DNA of 64,000 nucleotides from Hellea sp965224755 (GCA_965224755.1 OZ245061.1:434001-498000), one strand, 5' to 3'; positions 1 to 8,606 are shown, numbered from the stretch's first letter. The notes: a model not told the origin generated them from the sequence alone. Made by a program: numbers and translations.

Positions 1-1081
1 TATTCCAAAGCGGGCAAGCCCCGCCAAATTGGGAAAAGTGAAACCGCCCGGCGGAGAAACGCTTGGAGACATTGCCGGCCACATCAATTCTGACAAAGAA
101 AAACGGAATACCCCGCGCCTCGGGTTTTTGCAGGGTGGTTAAGCGGTGCGCCGTTTGTTCAAAACTGGTGCCAAAACGGTGGGACAATAGATCAATATCA
201 TATTTGCTGCCCTCAGCCTGTTTTAAAAACCTTGCATAAGGCATGAGCACGGCGGCGGCGAAATAATTGGCCATATTGGTGCGGCAGAGCCCTTCGGCTT
301 CGCGGCCGGGCAGGTTGGCCGAGGCGGTAATCTCGTCAATCAAAGCGCGGTGTTCCAGCAGTCCGATCTGAAAGGCGAGCTGAAAGCGGCGGCCCGATTG
401 CGGGAGAAGTTCCGAGAGGTTGATGCGTTTGGAGTGGCGATCAAAATAGCGCAGCATTTCGGGCATAACCTCAATCGGCACAATGCGCACGGTCAGTTCG
501 TGTTGCGTTTTAAGCCGCTCGGTCAGCGCCGCCGCGATGAGCGGTTTGTTATAGCCAATCTCTTTGGCCAGAACTTCTGCAGCTTCGTCGAGGGCGGGGA
601 AGAAGTTTTTCTGCTCATGAATGAAGCGGCGCACGGATTCTACAGCTTGCGAGGACTGCTCAAGCAATTCCACGCGGTCACGATCGGGCGCATTTTCCGC
701 CGTGCGCCATGCGAGGTCGCGGTGCTTGCCGTAAAGCTTTAAAAGTGCTCGCGCGGCCCGGGGGCTAACATTGACAAGGTCTTCAGCCTCGTTTTTGGAG
801 ATGGTCTCGGCCTTGAACAGTGGATCGCGCAAAGCCTCATAGATTTCGGCGACCAGATGCGCGTCCCCCGCCCCGGCAAATTCGGCAATATCAAAATCGT
901 AAATTTCCGCCATTTTTAGTAAGACTTTGGCCGATAAAGCCCGCTGATTGCGTTCCATCAGGTTGAGATAAGAGGTTGAAATGCCTAGGTCTTCGGCCAT
1001 GCGCGCCTGCGTCACGCCTAAAGCTGTACGGAAGCGGCGTAGGCGCGGCCCGATCAGGAGTTTTTCGGTTTTTTTGGCCAT
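1..1081 (-). CDS. ScfR/RamB-like XRE-family regulator of acyl-CoA / glyoxylate metabolism (partial)
   Basis: Reading the minus strand from the ATG at 1081 gives an open frame of 360 codons that leaves the window at base 1, so the C-terminus is missing. Residues about 8-65 form a helix-turn-helix of the XRE type (LGVTQARMAEDLGISTSYLN). The rest matches the architecture of the short-chain fatty acyl-CoA regulators (ScfR family: RamB, PccR, MccR), with an IrrE/peptidase-M78-like middle part and the start of the family C-terminal domain. Members sense acyl-CoAs and control acetate, propionate or glyoxylate genes. This one is divergent from aceB-aceA, with four TTTACAAA boxes in the shared 150-bp gap, so it most likely regulates the glyoxylate shunt and perhaps itself. 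Family assignment is firm; the effector is inferred. Confidence 0.88.
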   Translation of the reverse strand, partial: MAKKTEKLLIGPRLRRFRTALGVTQARMAEDLGISTSYLNLMERNQRALSAKVLLKMAEIYDFDIAEFAGAGDAHLVAEIYEALRDPLFKAETISKNEAEDLVNVSPRAARALLKLYGKHRDLAWRTAENAPDRDRVELLEQSSQAVESVRRFIHEQKNFFPALDEAAEVLAKEIGYNKPLIAAALTERLKTQHELTVRIVPIEVMPEMLRYFDRHSKRINLSELLPQSGRRFQLAFQIGLLEHRALIDEITASANLPGREAEGLCRTNMANYFAAAVLMPYARFLKQAEGSKYDIDLLSHRFGTSFEQTAHRLTTLQKPEARGIPFFFVRIDVAGNVSKRFSAGRFHFSQFGGACPLWN

Positions 1082-1096
1082 AATTTAACAGTGGTA

Positions 1097-1195
1097 TTTA
1101 CAAAGTTTACAAATTTTCTGATTTATAACACACACACTGTGACAAAAATACCTATAATTTACAAAAGTTTATGGACTCACATAGCTGTTTGTAAA
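1097..1195. promoter_or_regulatory. Four TTTACAAA boxes in the scfR-aceB divergent promoter region
   Basis: The octamer TTTACAAA occurs at 1097-1104, 1106-1113 and 1158-1165, and its inverse TTTGTAAA at 1188-1195. The first two are direct repeats separated by one base. ScfR-family regulators such as PccR are known to bind TTTGCAAA-type repeats, so these are good candidate operators for the adjacent ScfR/RamB-like protein. The last box lies 37 bases before the aceB start. The boxes are visible directly; the binding protein is inferred. Confidence 0.65.
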
Positions 1196-1231
1196 TATAG
1201 TGTGGCAAGATTATAATTTATGGAGACCGCT

Positions 1232-2869
1232 ATGAACGCGCCAATGACAGTAGCCGACAAACCTATTCCGCGTCACCGCGTATTGGCTAAGGTCGTGGGC
1301 AAAGCCGGGCCGGGTTATGACGCCGTGCTGACTCCTGATGCCTTGTTGTTTTTGGCCGATCTTGAGCGCCGCTTCGGGCCGCAGCGCCGTATCTTGCTGG
1401 GCAATCGCCGCTTGCAGCAAGAGCGCTTTGACGACGGCGAAATGCCGAGCCAGCCGCTCGAAACCGAACATATCCGCAATTCCGTCTGGGACGTCGCGCC
1501 GTGCCCGAAAGCCCTGCAAGATCGCCGCGTTGAAATCACAGGCCCCGTTGACCGCAAAATGATGATCAATGCGCTCAATTGCGGCGCGAAGGTTTTCATG
1601 GCCGACTTTGAGGATGCGAGCAGCCCGACCTTTGCCAATATGATCGAGGGCCAAATTAATATGATGGATTATGCGCGGGGGACTTTATCTTTAAAGACTG
1701 AAAAAAAATCCTATACGCTTAACGCCGAAACTGCGGCGATGATGGTGCGCCCGCGCGGTTGGCATTTGGAAGAAAAAAACATCACCGTTGACGGCAAGCC
1801 GATGAGCGCCAGCTTGGTCGATTTTGGATTGCATATTTTCCACAACGGCAAATTACTGGCGGCAGATGGGCGCGGCCCGTTCTATTATCTGCCGAAAATA
1901 GAAGCCTATCAGGAAGCGCGCCTGTGGAATGATGTGTTTAACTTTGTCCAAGCGGTTTTGGATATTCCCAACGGCACAATTAAATCCACGGTTTTAATCG
2001 AAACCTTGCCGGCAGCCTTCCAGATGGAAGAAATTCTTTATGTGCTGCGGGGTCATATTACCGGCCTGAATTGTGGCCGCTGGGATTATATCTTCTCCTA
2101 TATCAAAACCTTGCGTCAACATAAACAATTCCTGCTCCCTGATCGCGCCCAAGTCGGCATGGATAGAGGGTTCTTGCAGGCCTATGCCGCGCGCCTTGTC
2201 GAGGTTTGCCATAAGCGCCGGGCTCATGCCATGGGCGGCATGGCGGCGCAAATTCCGGTCAAAGGCGACGCAGGGGCTAATGAGGCTGCCTTTGCCAAAG
2301 TCCGCGCGGATAAAGACCGCGAAGCCCGGCTTGGCCATGACGGCACATGGGTTGCTCATCCCGATTTGGTGCCGGTTGCGATGGAAGTCTTTGACAAGGT
2401 TATGCCGCAAAAACACCAAATCCATAAGAAGCAACAAGCCCGGCGGATTTCCAATGAGGCCATGCTCGCCCCGCATGGCGGCGTTGTGACCGAGGCCGGC
2501 GTGCGCACTAATATTGAAGTCGGCATCCGCTATATTGCGGCTTGGCTTTGCGGCAAAGGCGCGGTGCCGATCCATAACCTTATGGAAGATGCAGCCACGG
2601 CGGAAATTTCCCGCGCGCAAATCTGGCAATGGCTGCGCCACGGCGCGAGCGTGCAAATGCAAGACAGCGCAAATGAGGTGATGAGCACCGCGCTTTATAC
2701 AAGGCTATTTGACGAAGAATTTGACGCGCTTAAAAACGAGCTTGGCCCTGATGCCTTCATCAAAGGCCGCTTCCCCGAAGCCGCCAAGCTTTTTACCCGG
2801 ACAGCGACCTCGGTTGATCTGCCTGAATTTTTAACCCTTCCCGCTTACGCAATTTTGGAGACTCACTAA
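1232..2869 (+). CDS. aceB: Malate synthase A
   Basis: Condenses glyoxylate with acetyl-CoA to malate, the second step of the glyoxylate shunt, in the cytoplasm. The 545-residue protein carries the malate synthase signature GHITGLNCGRWDYIFSYIK around residue 275 and the TVLIETLPAAFQMEEI block just before it. Length matches the AceB type (E. coli about 533) rather than the longer GlcB type. I chose the ATG at 1232 over the in-frame ATG at 1220 because GGAG at 1222-1225 lies six bases before it. The stop overlaps the aceA start (TAATG at 2867-2871), so the two are translationally coupled. Expression is probably set by the upstream ScfR-type regulator. Confidence 0.96.
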   Translation: MNAPMTVADKPIPRHRVLAKVVGKAGPGYDAVLTPDALLFLADLERRFGPQRRILLGNRRLQQERFDDGEMPSQPLETEHIRNSVWDVAPCPKALQDRRVEITGPVDRKMMINALNCGAKVFMADFEDASSPTFANMIEGQINMMDYARGTLSLKTEKKSYTLNAETAAMMVRPRGWHLEEKNITVDGKPMSASLVDFGLHIFHNGKLLAADGRGPFYYLPKIEAYQEARLWNDVFNFVQAVLDIPNGTIKSTVLIETLPAAFQMEEILYVLRGHITGLNCGRWDYIFSYIKTLRQHKQFLLPDRAQVGMDRGFLQAYAARLVEVCHKRRAHAMGGMAAQIPVKGDAGANEAAFAKVRADKDREARLGHDGTWVAHPDLVPVAMEVFDKVMPQKHQIHKKQQARRISNEAMLAPHGGVVTEAGVRTNIEVGIRYIAAWLCGKGAVPIHNLMEDAATAEISRAQIWQWLRHGASVQMQDSANEVMSTALYTRLFDEEFDALKNELGPDAFIKGRFPEAAKLFTRTATSVDLPEFLTLPAYAILETH

Positions 2870-4467
2870 TGACTTATTCACAAACCCTTACGCAGCTAAA
2901 AAACAGATATCCAAGCGGCATGGCCGCCGGAATTAATCTTGAAGACTTGGCGCAATTAAAAACGCAAAATACCTTCGAGACGCATCTTGATATTGCCAAA
3001 TCCATGGCCACTATCATGCGCAAAGATATGGCGGATTATGACGTTGATACAGGCGCCTTCACCCAATCGCTCGGCTGTTGGTCGGGCTTTCACGCCCAGC
3101 AAATGATGCGGGCGATCAAGCGCCAAAAGGGCACATTGGATAAAGCCTATGTCTATCTCTCCGGCTGGATGGTGGCAGGTCTGCGCAACCGTTTCGGACA
3201 TTTGCCGGATCAGTCTATGCACGAAAAAACCTCTGTCGTGGATTTGATCCAAGAGATTTACACCAGCCTGCGCCAAGCCGATGAGGTCGATTTAAATGAT
3301 CTTTTCACCAAATTAAAATCAGCCGGAACCGAGGCCGAGAAAAAAGCGATCACAGCCGAGATTGATAATTTCGAAAGCTATGTTCGCCCGATCATTGCCG
3401 ATATTGATGCCGGCTTTGGCAATGTCCACGCAACTTACCTGCTGGCCAAAGAAATGATCAAGGCCGGGGCGTGCTGCATCCAGATTGAAAACCAAGTCTC
3501 CGATGCCAAACAATGCGGCCACCAAGACGGCAAGGTCACCGTGCCGCGCGAAGACTTTGTTGAAAAACTCCGCGCTTGCCGTATGGCGTTTGAAGAACTC
3601 GGCGTCGATGACGGCGTGATTGTCGCGCGCACGGATAGCCTCGGCGCAGGCCTGACGCAGAAAATTCCTGTCTCCAAGGAAGTCGGCGACGCGGCTTATG
3701 AATATACAAAATGGCTGGAAACCGAAGCCGTCACAGAGGCCAATCCGCTGAGTGAGGGCGATGTCGCGCTTTATCTGGACGGCGAATTGGTCAAGCCTGT
3801 GCGCCTGCCTAATGGGCTGTATAAGTTTAAGGACGGCACGGGCGAAGACCGCGTGGTTGAGGATTGTATTTCATCTCTTAATGACGGCGGCGCAGATTTA
3901 CTCTGGATCGAAACGGCGACGCCTAATGTTGCGAAAATCGCCGGCATGGTTGCCCGTATCCGCGAGAAGGCTCCCCATGCCAAGCTGACTTATAATAATA
4001 GTCCGAGCTTTAACTGGACGCTCAACCTGCGCAAACAGGTGCGCGAAGACTGGATTGCGTCCGGCAAAATCGCCGAGGGCGATTACCCTGACAGCACGCA
4101 GCTTATGTCGGCTTCTTATGATACGGACGCGCTCGGCCTCGAAGCCGATGCCCGCCTGCAGGCTTTCCAAACCGATATTTCCCGCGAGGCCGGCGTGTTC
4201 CATAACCTCATCACCCTGCCGACCTTCCACGGCACGGCCAAGATTATGAACGATCTCTCCGAAGGTTATTTTGGCGAACAGAAAATGCTGGCTTATGTCA
4301 AAAACATCCAGCGCGAAGAAATTCGCACCAATGTTTCGGCGGTCAAACATCAGCACGAAGTCGGCTCAAATCTCGGCGATGATTTCAAAGAGATGACAGG
4401 CGGCGAGCGCGCGCTCAAAGCCGGCGGCGCGCATAATACAATGAACCAATTTGAGAACGCGGCTTAG
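2869..4467 (+). CDS. aceA: Isocitrate lyase (long, Pseudomonas-type subfamily)
   Basis: Splits isocitrate into glyoxylate and succinate, the first step of the glyoxylate shunt. At 532 residues it is the length of the P. aeruginosa-type enzyme rather than the about 434-residue E. coli form. The catalytic loop is visible as AKQCGHQDGKVTVPRED near residue 215, with the catalytic cysteine in KQCGHQ; the more common form is KKCGH. The start ATG overlaps the aceB stop by one base, and TTGGAG at 2855-2860 is the ribosome-binding site. It is the last gene of the two-gene shunt operon and is followed by a strong hairpin. Confidence 0.96.
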   Translation: MTYSQTLTQLKNRYPSGMAAGINLEDLAQLKTQNTFETHLDIAKSMATIMRKDMADYDVDTGAFTQSLGCWSGFHAQQMMRAIKRQKGTLDKAYVYLSGWMVAGLRNRFGHLPDQSMHEKTSVVDLIQEIYTSLRQADEVDLNDLFTKLKSAGTEAEKKAITAEIDNFESYVRPIIADIDAGFGNVHATYLLAKEMIKAGACCIQIENQVSDAKQCGHQDGKVTVPREDFVEKLRACRMAFEELGVDDGVIVARTDSLGAGLTQKIPVSKEVGDAAYEYTKWLETEAVTEANPLSEGDVALYLDGELVKPVRLPNGLYKFKDGTGEDRVVEDCISSLNDGGADLLWIETATPNVAKIAGMVARIREKAPHAKLTYNNSPSFNWTLNLRKQVREDWIASGKIAEGDYPDSTQLMSASYDTDALGLEADARLQAFQTDISREAGVFHNLITLPTFHGTAKIMNDLSEGYFGEQKMLAYVKNIQREEIRTNVSAVKHQHEVGSNLGDDFKEMTGGERALKAGGAHNTMNQFENAA

Positions 4468-4478
4468 CCCTTAAAACA

Positions 4479-4510
4479 CCATTCATCCCGTTTTTCAACG
4501 GGATGAATGG
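4479..4510 (+). terminator. 14-bp hairpin after aceA
   Basis: CCATTCATCCCGTT (4479-4492), a TTTC loop and AACGGGATGAATGG (4497-4510) form a perfect 14-bp stem 11 bases after the aceA stop. It sits between the convergent aceA and ppa genes. No long T-run follows, so it may be an mRNA-stabilising or bidirectional transcription-ending hairpin. Its arms resemble the CATTCATCCCG palindromic repeats found elsewhere in the window. Confidence 0.6.
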
Positions 4511-4526
4511 GTGTAGGTTTGGGGCC

Positions 4527-5051
4527 TTAACCCGCCGCCTTAATTCCGTCTAGGATCAGCTCGCCCGCCTTTTCGCGGTCTTCCCAGCCTAAAATCTTGA
4601 CCCATTTATCGGGTTCCAAATCTTTATAATGGGCGAAGAAATGCGGGATGCGGTCCTGCATGATTTGCGGCAGGTCGGTATAATCCTGAATGTCGTCATA
4701 ATAGGCGGTGAGTTTTTTATGCGGCACGGCGATGATTTTCTCGTCAATCCCCGCCTCGTCTTCCATCATCAAAACCCCGACAGGGCGGGCGCGAACGATG
4801 GAGCCCGGCATAAGCGGGCGGTTGCCCATGACCAAGACATCAGTCGGGTCGCCGTCATTAGACAAAGTATGAGGAATAAATCCGTAATTACAGGGATAGC
4901 GCATCGCGGTATAAAGGAAGCGGTCCACAAACATCGCCCCGCTATCCTTATCCAGCTCATATTTAATCGGCTCGCCGCCCAGCGGCACTTCGATAATAAC
5001 ATTAATATCAAAGGGCGGGTTCTCGCCAACGGGGATTTTATTCACATCCAT
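4527..5051 (-). CDS. ppa: Inorganic pyrophosphatase (soluble, family I)
   Basis: Hydrolyses pyrophosphate to two phosphates in the cytoplasm, pulling biosynthetic reactions forward. The 174-residue length is standard for bacterial family I enzymes. The metal-binding signature DGDPTDVLV is at about residues 66-74, preceded by the conserved YPCNYGFIPHT. Acidic metal-binding residues recur in EDEAGIDEKIIAVP. It stands alone, convergent with aceA. No distinctive regulatory site was seen in the 79 bases upstream, apart from a small ATAACG/CGTTAT inverted repeat at 5087-5106. Confidence 0.96.
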   Translation of the reverse strand: MDVNKIPVGENPPFDINVIIEVPLGGEPIKYELDKDSGAMFVDRFLYTAMRYPCNYGFIPHTLSNDGDPTDVLVMGNRPLMPGSIVRARPVGVLMMEDEAGIDEKIIAVPHKKLTAYYDDIQDYTDLPQIMQDRIPHFFAHYKDLEPDKWVKILGWEDREKAGELILDGIKAAG

Positions 5052-5130
5052 GGATAATCTCGATAGCTGTTTCAGTCGCGGGCCTGATAACGTTCAAGGG
5101 CGTTATTGCAAGGGTTAAGGCCATACGGAA

Positions 5131-5577
5131 TTAGAATTCATCAGCGGGTTTGGGCCCGCTGCGAGCCGCGCGAATGGTCTTAATTCCAAAAACCACCATA
5201 GCCAAAACACATAAAGTTACGCCGGTAAAAATAATGAAAAAGCCAACAGAAGAATATGCGGCATTAAAAAACCTACGAAACATCGAGAACAATTGCAGTA
5301 AACAGCCTAAAAACAGGGGAATCGTTATGAGCAGGATTAAAATCGCCGGGAGATATTTAGGCCCCTTTTTTAAGATATTGCGGGCAGAGAAGAACAGAAT
5401 TGCGCCTGGGATAATCCCGATAAGCCCCATGCCAATAACGCCAAGCGCATTGGGCACATATTCATCGGGGCCCGAGGCGACAAATACGCCCGTACAGAGA
5501 CCGCTCAAAGCCAAAACCGCGCCGCCGATAACCATGGTTAAATTGGCATAGCGTTTTAGGTTTTTAGAATTATTCAT
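5131..5577 (-). CDS. Small integral membrane protein, paralogue of the next gene upstream
   Basis: A 148-residue protein with four hydrophobic segments (about 14-34, 44-63, 74-97 and 110-135) and a charged C-terminal tail. I do not recognise a named family. It shares a pattern with its neighbour at 5570-5905 (SGLC near residue 25, then LG, IG and PG followed by a KG loop), which points to tandem duplication. Its ATG overlaps the neighbour's stop by eight bases, so both belong to the minus-strand operon with the radical SAM and Lgt-like genes. A membrane or lipid-related role would be inference from context only. Confidence 0.7.
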   Translation of the reverse strand: MNNSKNLKRYANLTMVIGGAVLALSGLCTGVFVASGPDEYVPNALGVIGMGLIGIIPGAILFFSARNILKKGPKYLPAILILLITIPLFLGCLLQLFSMFRRFFNAAYSSVGFFIIFTGVTLCVLAMVVFGIKTIRAARSGPKPADEF

Positions 5578-5905
5578 GAGGTGTCTTTCTGCGGGTTATA
5601 ATGCTCCAAATACCCCAACCGATAAAGAGCAGGCCAAGTCCGCCAAAGACCACTGTTAAAAGTCCAAACAGGATGGCAATAATTTCCGACGTCAGATTTG
5701 AGCCTTGCTTTATGTGCCGCCACATGGCCCAAGCCAGCAATCCTCCGGGAACAAGTCCGATTGCACTGAAAAGAAAAATCCCAAGAGTGTCTTTGGGACT
5801 ATCCGCAGCGAAGATGATAGCGCATAATCCGCTAGTGGCTATCAAAAGACAGGCGATAATACCGATGATGATCGCTGCCGCTCTTAGGGACCGAGTTTCG
5901 TTCAT
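5570..5905 (-). CDS. Small integral membrane protein, paralogue of the next gene downstream
   Basis: A 111-residue protein with three predicted membrane helices (about 9-32, 43-62 and 77-100). It has the same SGLC...LG...IGLVPG...KQG pattern as the downstream neighbour. Its ATG overlaps the radical SAM stop in ATGA (5905-5902), indicating translational coupling. No function is recognised. Its place in a five-gene overlapping operon suggests a membrane accessory to the upstream enzymes. Confidence 0.7.
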   Translation of the reverse strand: MNETRSLRAAAIIIGIIACLLIATSGLCAIIFAADSPKDTLGIFLFSAIGLVPGGLLAWAMWRHIKQGSNLTSEIIAILFGLLTVVFGGLGLLFIGWGIWSIITRRKTPHE

Positions 5906-7221
5906 ATCACTTTCTCCCGCAACCTCTCAACAACCGCTCTATCACGATAAAACAAGTTGAACGTATCAAAGGGATAAATTTTCCCATCCGGCTCGACGAA
6001 ATGAATGCAGGAGCGTTTCACGCCGCCGACACAAAAGTTATATTTATCCATGAATTGCACAATCACGACGCGGAATGTGTCTTCGTAATTTAGCGTCTCC
6101 GGCACCTCCGCTTGCGGCAGGCAGCAGAGCACAGAGGCGAGCTTATCCGAAGCATCCGCCGCCGTTGTCGAGAGCGAGAGCAGGTCAAAGACGCTTTTTC
6201 TAAGCGCCGGGTAATTCTCAAACGTCACCGTATTGGGCATGGTCGCCGAGAGCACTTCGGGCGGGAACATGGACGTAATCGGCGCGACTTGATCGCCATT
6301 TCTGAGGCCATAACCGATACAGATATTTTCAGGACTACACGGCAGGGGCACCATATCTGCCGCGCTGAACACGCCGCTATCTGCGGCAATGGAGCGGCGT
6401 ATATCGGTCAACAATACTCGGTTAGCTTTCTTGTCAAAGCCGTCATTGACGCCCGCTTTAACGGTTACGACGAGCGTTGTTGAAAGATTTAAAGCTTCCA
6501 GCCGTGCCAAGGCATCGAGCCGAATTTTGCGTAGATCTGCTCCGCGTAAATTCATCAGAGCGCTGCGTTTTAAGCTATCAAATTGCAGGTAGATTTCGAG
6601 GCCCGGGCCATAGCTTGCCAGTCTTTCAGAAAACTCCGCATCTTTGGCAATGCGTATACCGTTCGTATTGATCATGATATGGCGGATGGGGCGGCGCTGG
6701 GCTGCTTCGAGTATTTCAAAAAATTCGGGATGAATAGTCGGCTCTCCGCCTGAAATTTGCAAAAGGTCAGGCTCGCCCTCGCTCTCAACCAATGTGTCGA
6801 GCATGGTCTCAACTTCGGCCAAGCTACGCTGCCCTGTTTTTGAAGTCGAGCTTTCGGCAAAGCAGACGGGGCAGGAGAGGTTGCAAGCCTGATTTATTTC
6901 GATCAGAGCGAGACAGGAATGTTGTTCGTGATCTGCGCAGAGACCGCAATCCAGCGGGCAGCCATAATCAGTTTTGGCTTGCAGGCTGAGGGGGCGGTCG
7001 CCGGGTTTGAGATAATCCTTGGTGCGGCGAAAATATTCCGCGTCCGTACTGACCAAAGATTTTTGCACGCCGTGCTCGCGGCACCTTTTTTGGTAATAGA
7101 CATTATCGCCGTCGATCAGAATTTTGGCCGGAACGGGGGACAGGCAAGTCTCGCATAGGGAGGTGGTTTGGCCATAAAACAGATAATTGGCCGACCGCCG
7201 AATATCGTCCGTTGTTCCCAT
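5902..7221 (-). CDS. Radical SAM protein of the Tes/MJ0619-like family
   Basis: The 439-residue protein carries the radical SAM motif CNLSCPVC (CxxxCxxC) near residue 120 and the following ISGGEPT loop. Extra cysteine clusters are visible: CETC...C..H near residues 25-50 (rubredoxin-like), CPLDCGLCADHEQHSC around 85-105, and FCVGGVKRSC near the C-terminus. This layout is that of MJ0619-type enzymes, including archaeal tetraether lipid synthase and its bacterial homologues that join lipid tails. I chose the ATG at 7221 because it overlaps the Lgt-like stop (TGATG) and has AAGGAAA upstream; the longer frame to 7263 runs into the previous gene. Family is confident. A lipid substrate is inferred from the family and from the Lgt-like neighbour. 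Confidence 0.82.
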   Translation of the reverse strand: MGTTDDIRRSANYLFYGQTTSLCETCLSPVPAKILIDGDNVYYQKRCREHGVQKSLVSTDAEYFRRTKDYLKPGDRPLSLQAKTDYGCPLDCGLCADHEQHSCLALIEINQACNLSCPVCFAESSTSKTGQRSLAEVETMLDTLVESEGEPDLLQISGGEPTIHPEFFEILEAAQRRPIRHIMINTNGIRIAKDAEFSERLASYGPGLEIYLQFDSLKRSALMNLRGADLRKIRLDALARLEALNLSTTLVVTVKAGVNDGFDKKANRVLLTDIRRSIAADSGVFSAADMVPLPCSPENICIGYGLRNGDQVAPITSMFPPEVLSATMPNTVTFENYPALRKSVFDLLSLSTTAADASDKLASVLCCLPQAEVPETLNYEDTFRVVIVQFMDKYNFCVGGVKRSCIHFVEPDGKIYPFDTFNLFYRDRAVVERLREKVI

Positions 7222-7910
7222 CAGCGTGATTTCCTTGTCATCATATATATAGCGTAAACACACAGCGCGGCGCTGACAAAGTGAAAAATATTAAATATCC
7301 CGGCGGGGCTGTGATAGGGTTTAAGAAATTCCCAGATAAAACGCTGCGCTCCATAGATTAAGACAAGCCCATAAAATCCGTTTTGAACCGCCCAGTTTTG
7401 CCGTTTCCATAGGGCGTAAAAATAGACGGCGGTGAAGAGTGCCATGACGCTTGCTTCATAAATCTGCACAGGATGGCGCGAAATACCATCGCCGAAATCA
7501 ACGCCCCAAGGCAAGCTCGTTGGCGTGCCATAAGTGAAATCTTCAAGGCCCGAAACGAAGCAGCCAATTCGGCCAATCGCGACGCCTATGCCGAAAGCCG
7601 CGACAAAGGCCCCGCCCGTACTGCCTGCAATGGAATTGATTTTTTTATAGATCTCGACAGCGATAATTCCGCCAAAGAGAGCGCCGATAATGCTGCGCCC
7701 GATGGCGGGCTGTCCCGAGAGATAAAGATTGAGCGTTCCGAGCGCAAAGGCTCCGATAATCGCGCCGCAAGCGAGCGCCGCGTAATACCCTACAGGATAA
7801 GGAGTAGCCGCAAATGGCGCGCCGGCATTACGGCGCAGCCGAGTGGCTGCGTAGCCTGCGGCAAAGGCCCAACCCCAAGCGATCAAATCGATATAAAGAT
7901 GCGGATGCAT
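7221..7910 (-). CDS. Lgt-like (prolipoprotein diacylglyceryl transferase family) membrane protein
   Basis: A 229-residue, multi-helix membrane protein related to Lgt. It has RSIIGALFGGIIAVE (the counterpart of the Lgt HGGLLG region), GRIGCFVSGLEDFTYG (the Lgt signature has GRIGNFxNxE) and RHPVQIYEA. The Asn of GRIGNF is replaced by Cys and the E is shifted, so it is probably a specialised paralogue rather than the housekeeping Lgt. The ATG at 7910 overlaps the stop of the frameshifted LysE frame (TGATG); a GTG at 7913 is also possible. It is coupled to the radical SAM gene, suggesting a joint action on membrane lipid or lipoprotein. Confidence 0.78.
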   Translation of the reverse strand: MHPHLYIDLIAWGWAFAAGYAATRLRRNAGAPFAATPYPVGYYAALACGAIIGAFALGTLNLYLSGQPAIGRSIIGALFGGIIAVEIYKKINSIAGSTGGAFVAAFGIGVAIGRIGCFVSGLEDFTYGTPTSLPWGVDFGDGISRHPVQIYEASVMALFTAVYFYALWKRQNWAVQNGFYGLVLIYGAQRFIWEFLKPYHSPAGIFNIFHFVSAALCVYAIYMMTRKSR

Positions 7911-8529
7911 CACCCCGCCGTCGTGATTATGGCGAAGAGGCCTGAGGCGATCATGACGAGGCCAATGACGATATTAAAGGCGCGGGCTTGTTTTGGCTCG
8001 CGCAGCCATGTCCGGATTTTTTGCGCGCCGTAAGCATAGGCGCCTAGCCCCAAAGCTCGGTTACGGTTACGGTGATAAACATAATCAAGACCTGCAGCGG
8101 GATAGAATAGCTGACGTCAAAATAGGCCGGGAGCAAGAGACCGAAATAGACCAGCGGCATCGGGCTGGAGAGCTGTAGCGCCAATCCTTTGGAATATAAT
8201 TTTGCCCGCGGCGGCGCGTCTTTATCGCAGTTCTCGGGATCGGGTAGAGGCCCGAACATCGCCGTCAGCGCTAGATAAAGAATAACCAGCACGCCGATAA
8301 TTTTCAGCGCCAGAAAGGCTTTCGGGAAAGTCGTGGCCAGAGCCGCCGCGCCTGATGCCGCCAGTAAGAGCCAGAGAAGATTTGCGCTGGCAATGCCGAG
8401 GGCAGGGAGCATGGCGGGTTTGAAACCATAGCGAAAAGACGAAGCCATGACCAGCATCACCGCCGGGCCGGGGGTTAAACCGCCCACACCGAACAAAGCG
8501 ACTAACGCCAACCAGACTTCCAAAGACAT
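7910..8529 (-). pseudogene. LysE/RhtB-family exporter interrupted by a one-base frameshift
   Basis: The frame starting at 8529 (MSLEVWLALVALFGVGGLTPGP) is a LysE-type amino acid/metabolite exporter, with the family TPGP motif near residue 20 and repeated membrane helices. It ends prematurely at 8044 after TELWG. The other frame continues with GLGAYAYGAQKIRTW and a last helix to a TGA at 7910, giving about 206 residues in total, the usual LysE length. Adding one base in the four-base run at 8048-8051 restores one frame. The restored stop overlaps the next gene's ATG exactly as in the rest of the operon. It is either a real recent mutation or a homopolymer sequencing error. Confidence 0.8.
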
Positions 8530-8606
8530 AGGCTTTCATATGCGGCAAAGGCCATGATGTGAAATCCTTTTCTGGCTATCGCGTAAAATTATGGTATCGG
8601 GCAAAT

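Noticed and set aside
350..742. Plus-strand frame of 130 residues opposite the ScfR-like gene
   Set aside because: It lies inside a well-supported minus-strand regulator, has no recognisable domain and no convincing ribosome-binding site.
1994..2662. 222-residue minus-strand frame within malate synthase
   Set aside because: Antisense shadow of a conserved enzyme; composition follows the codon bias of aceB.
8222..8548. 108-residue minus-strand frame overlapping the LysE gene
   Set aside because: Out-of-frame reading of the exporter; the LysE frame carries the family motifs.
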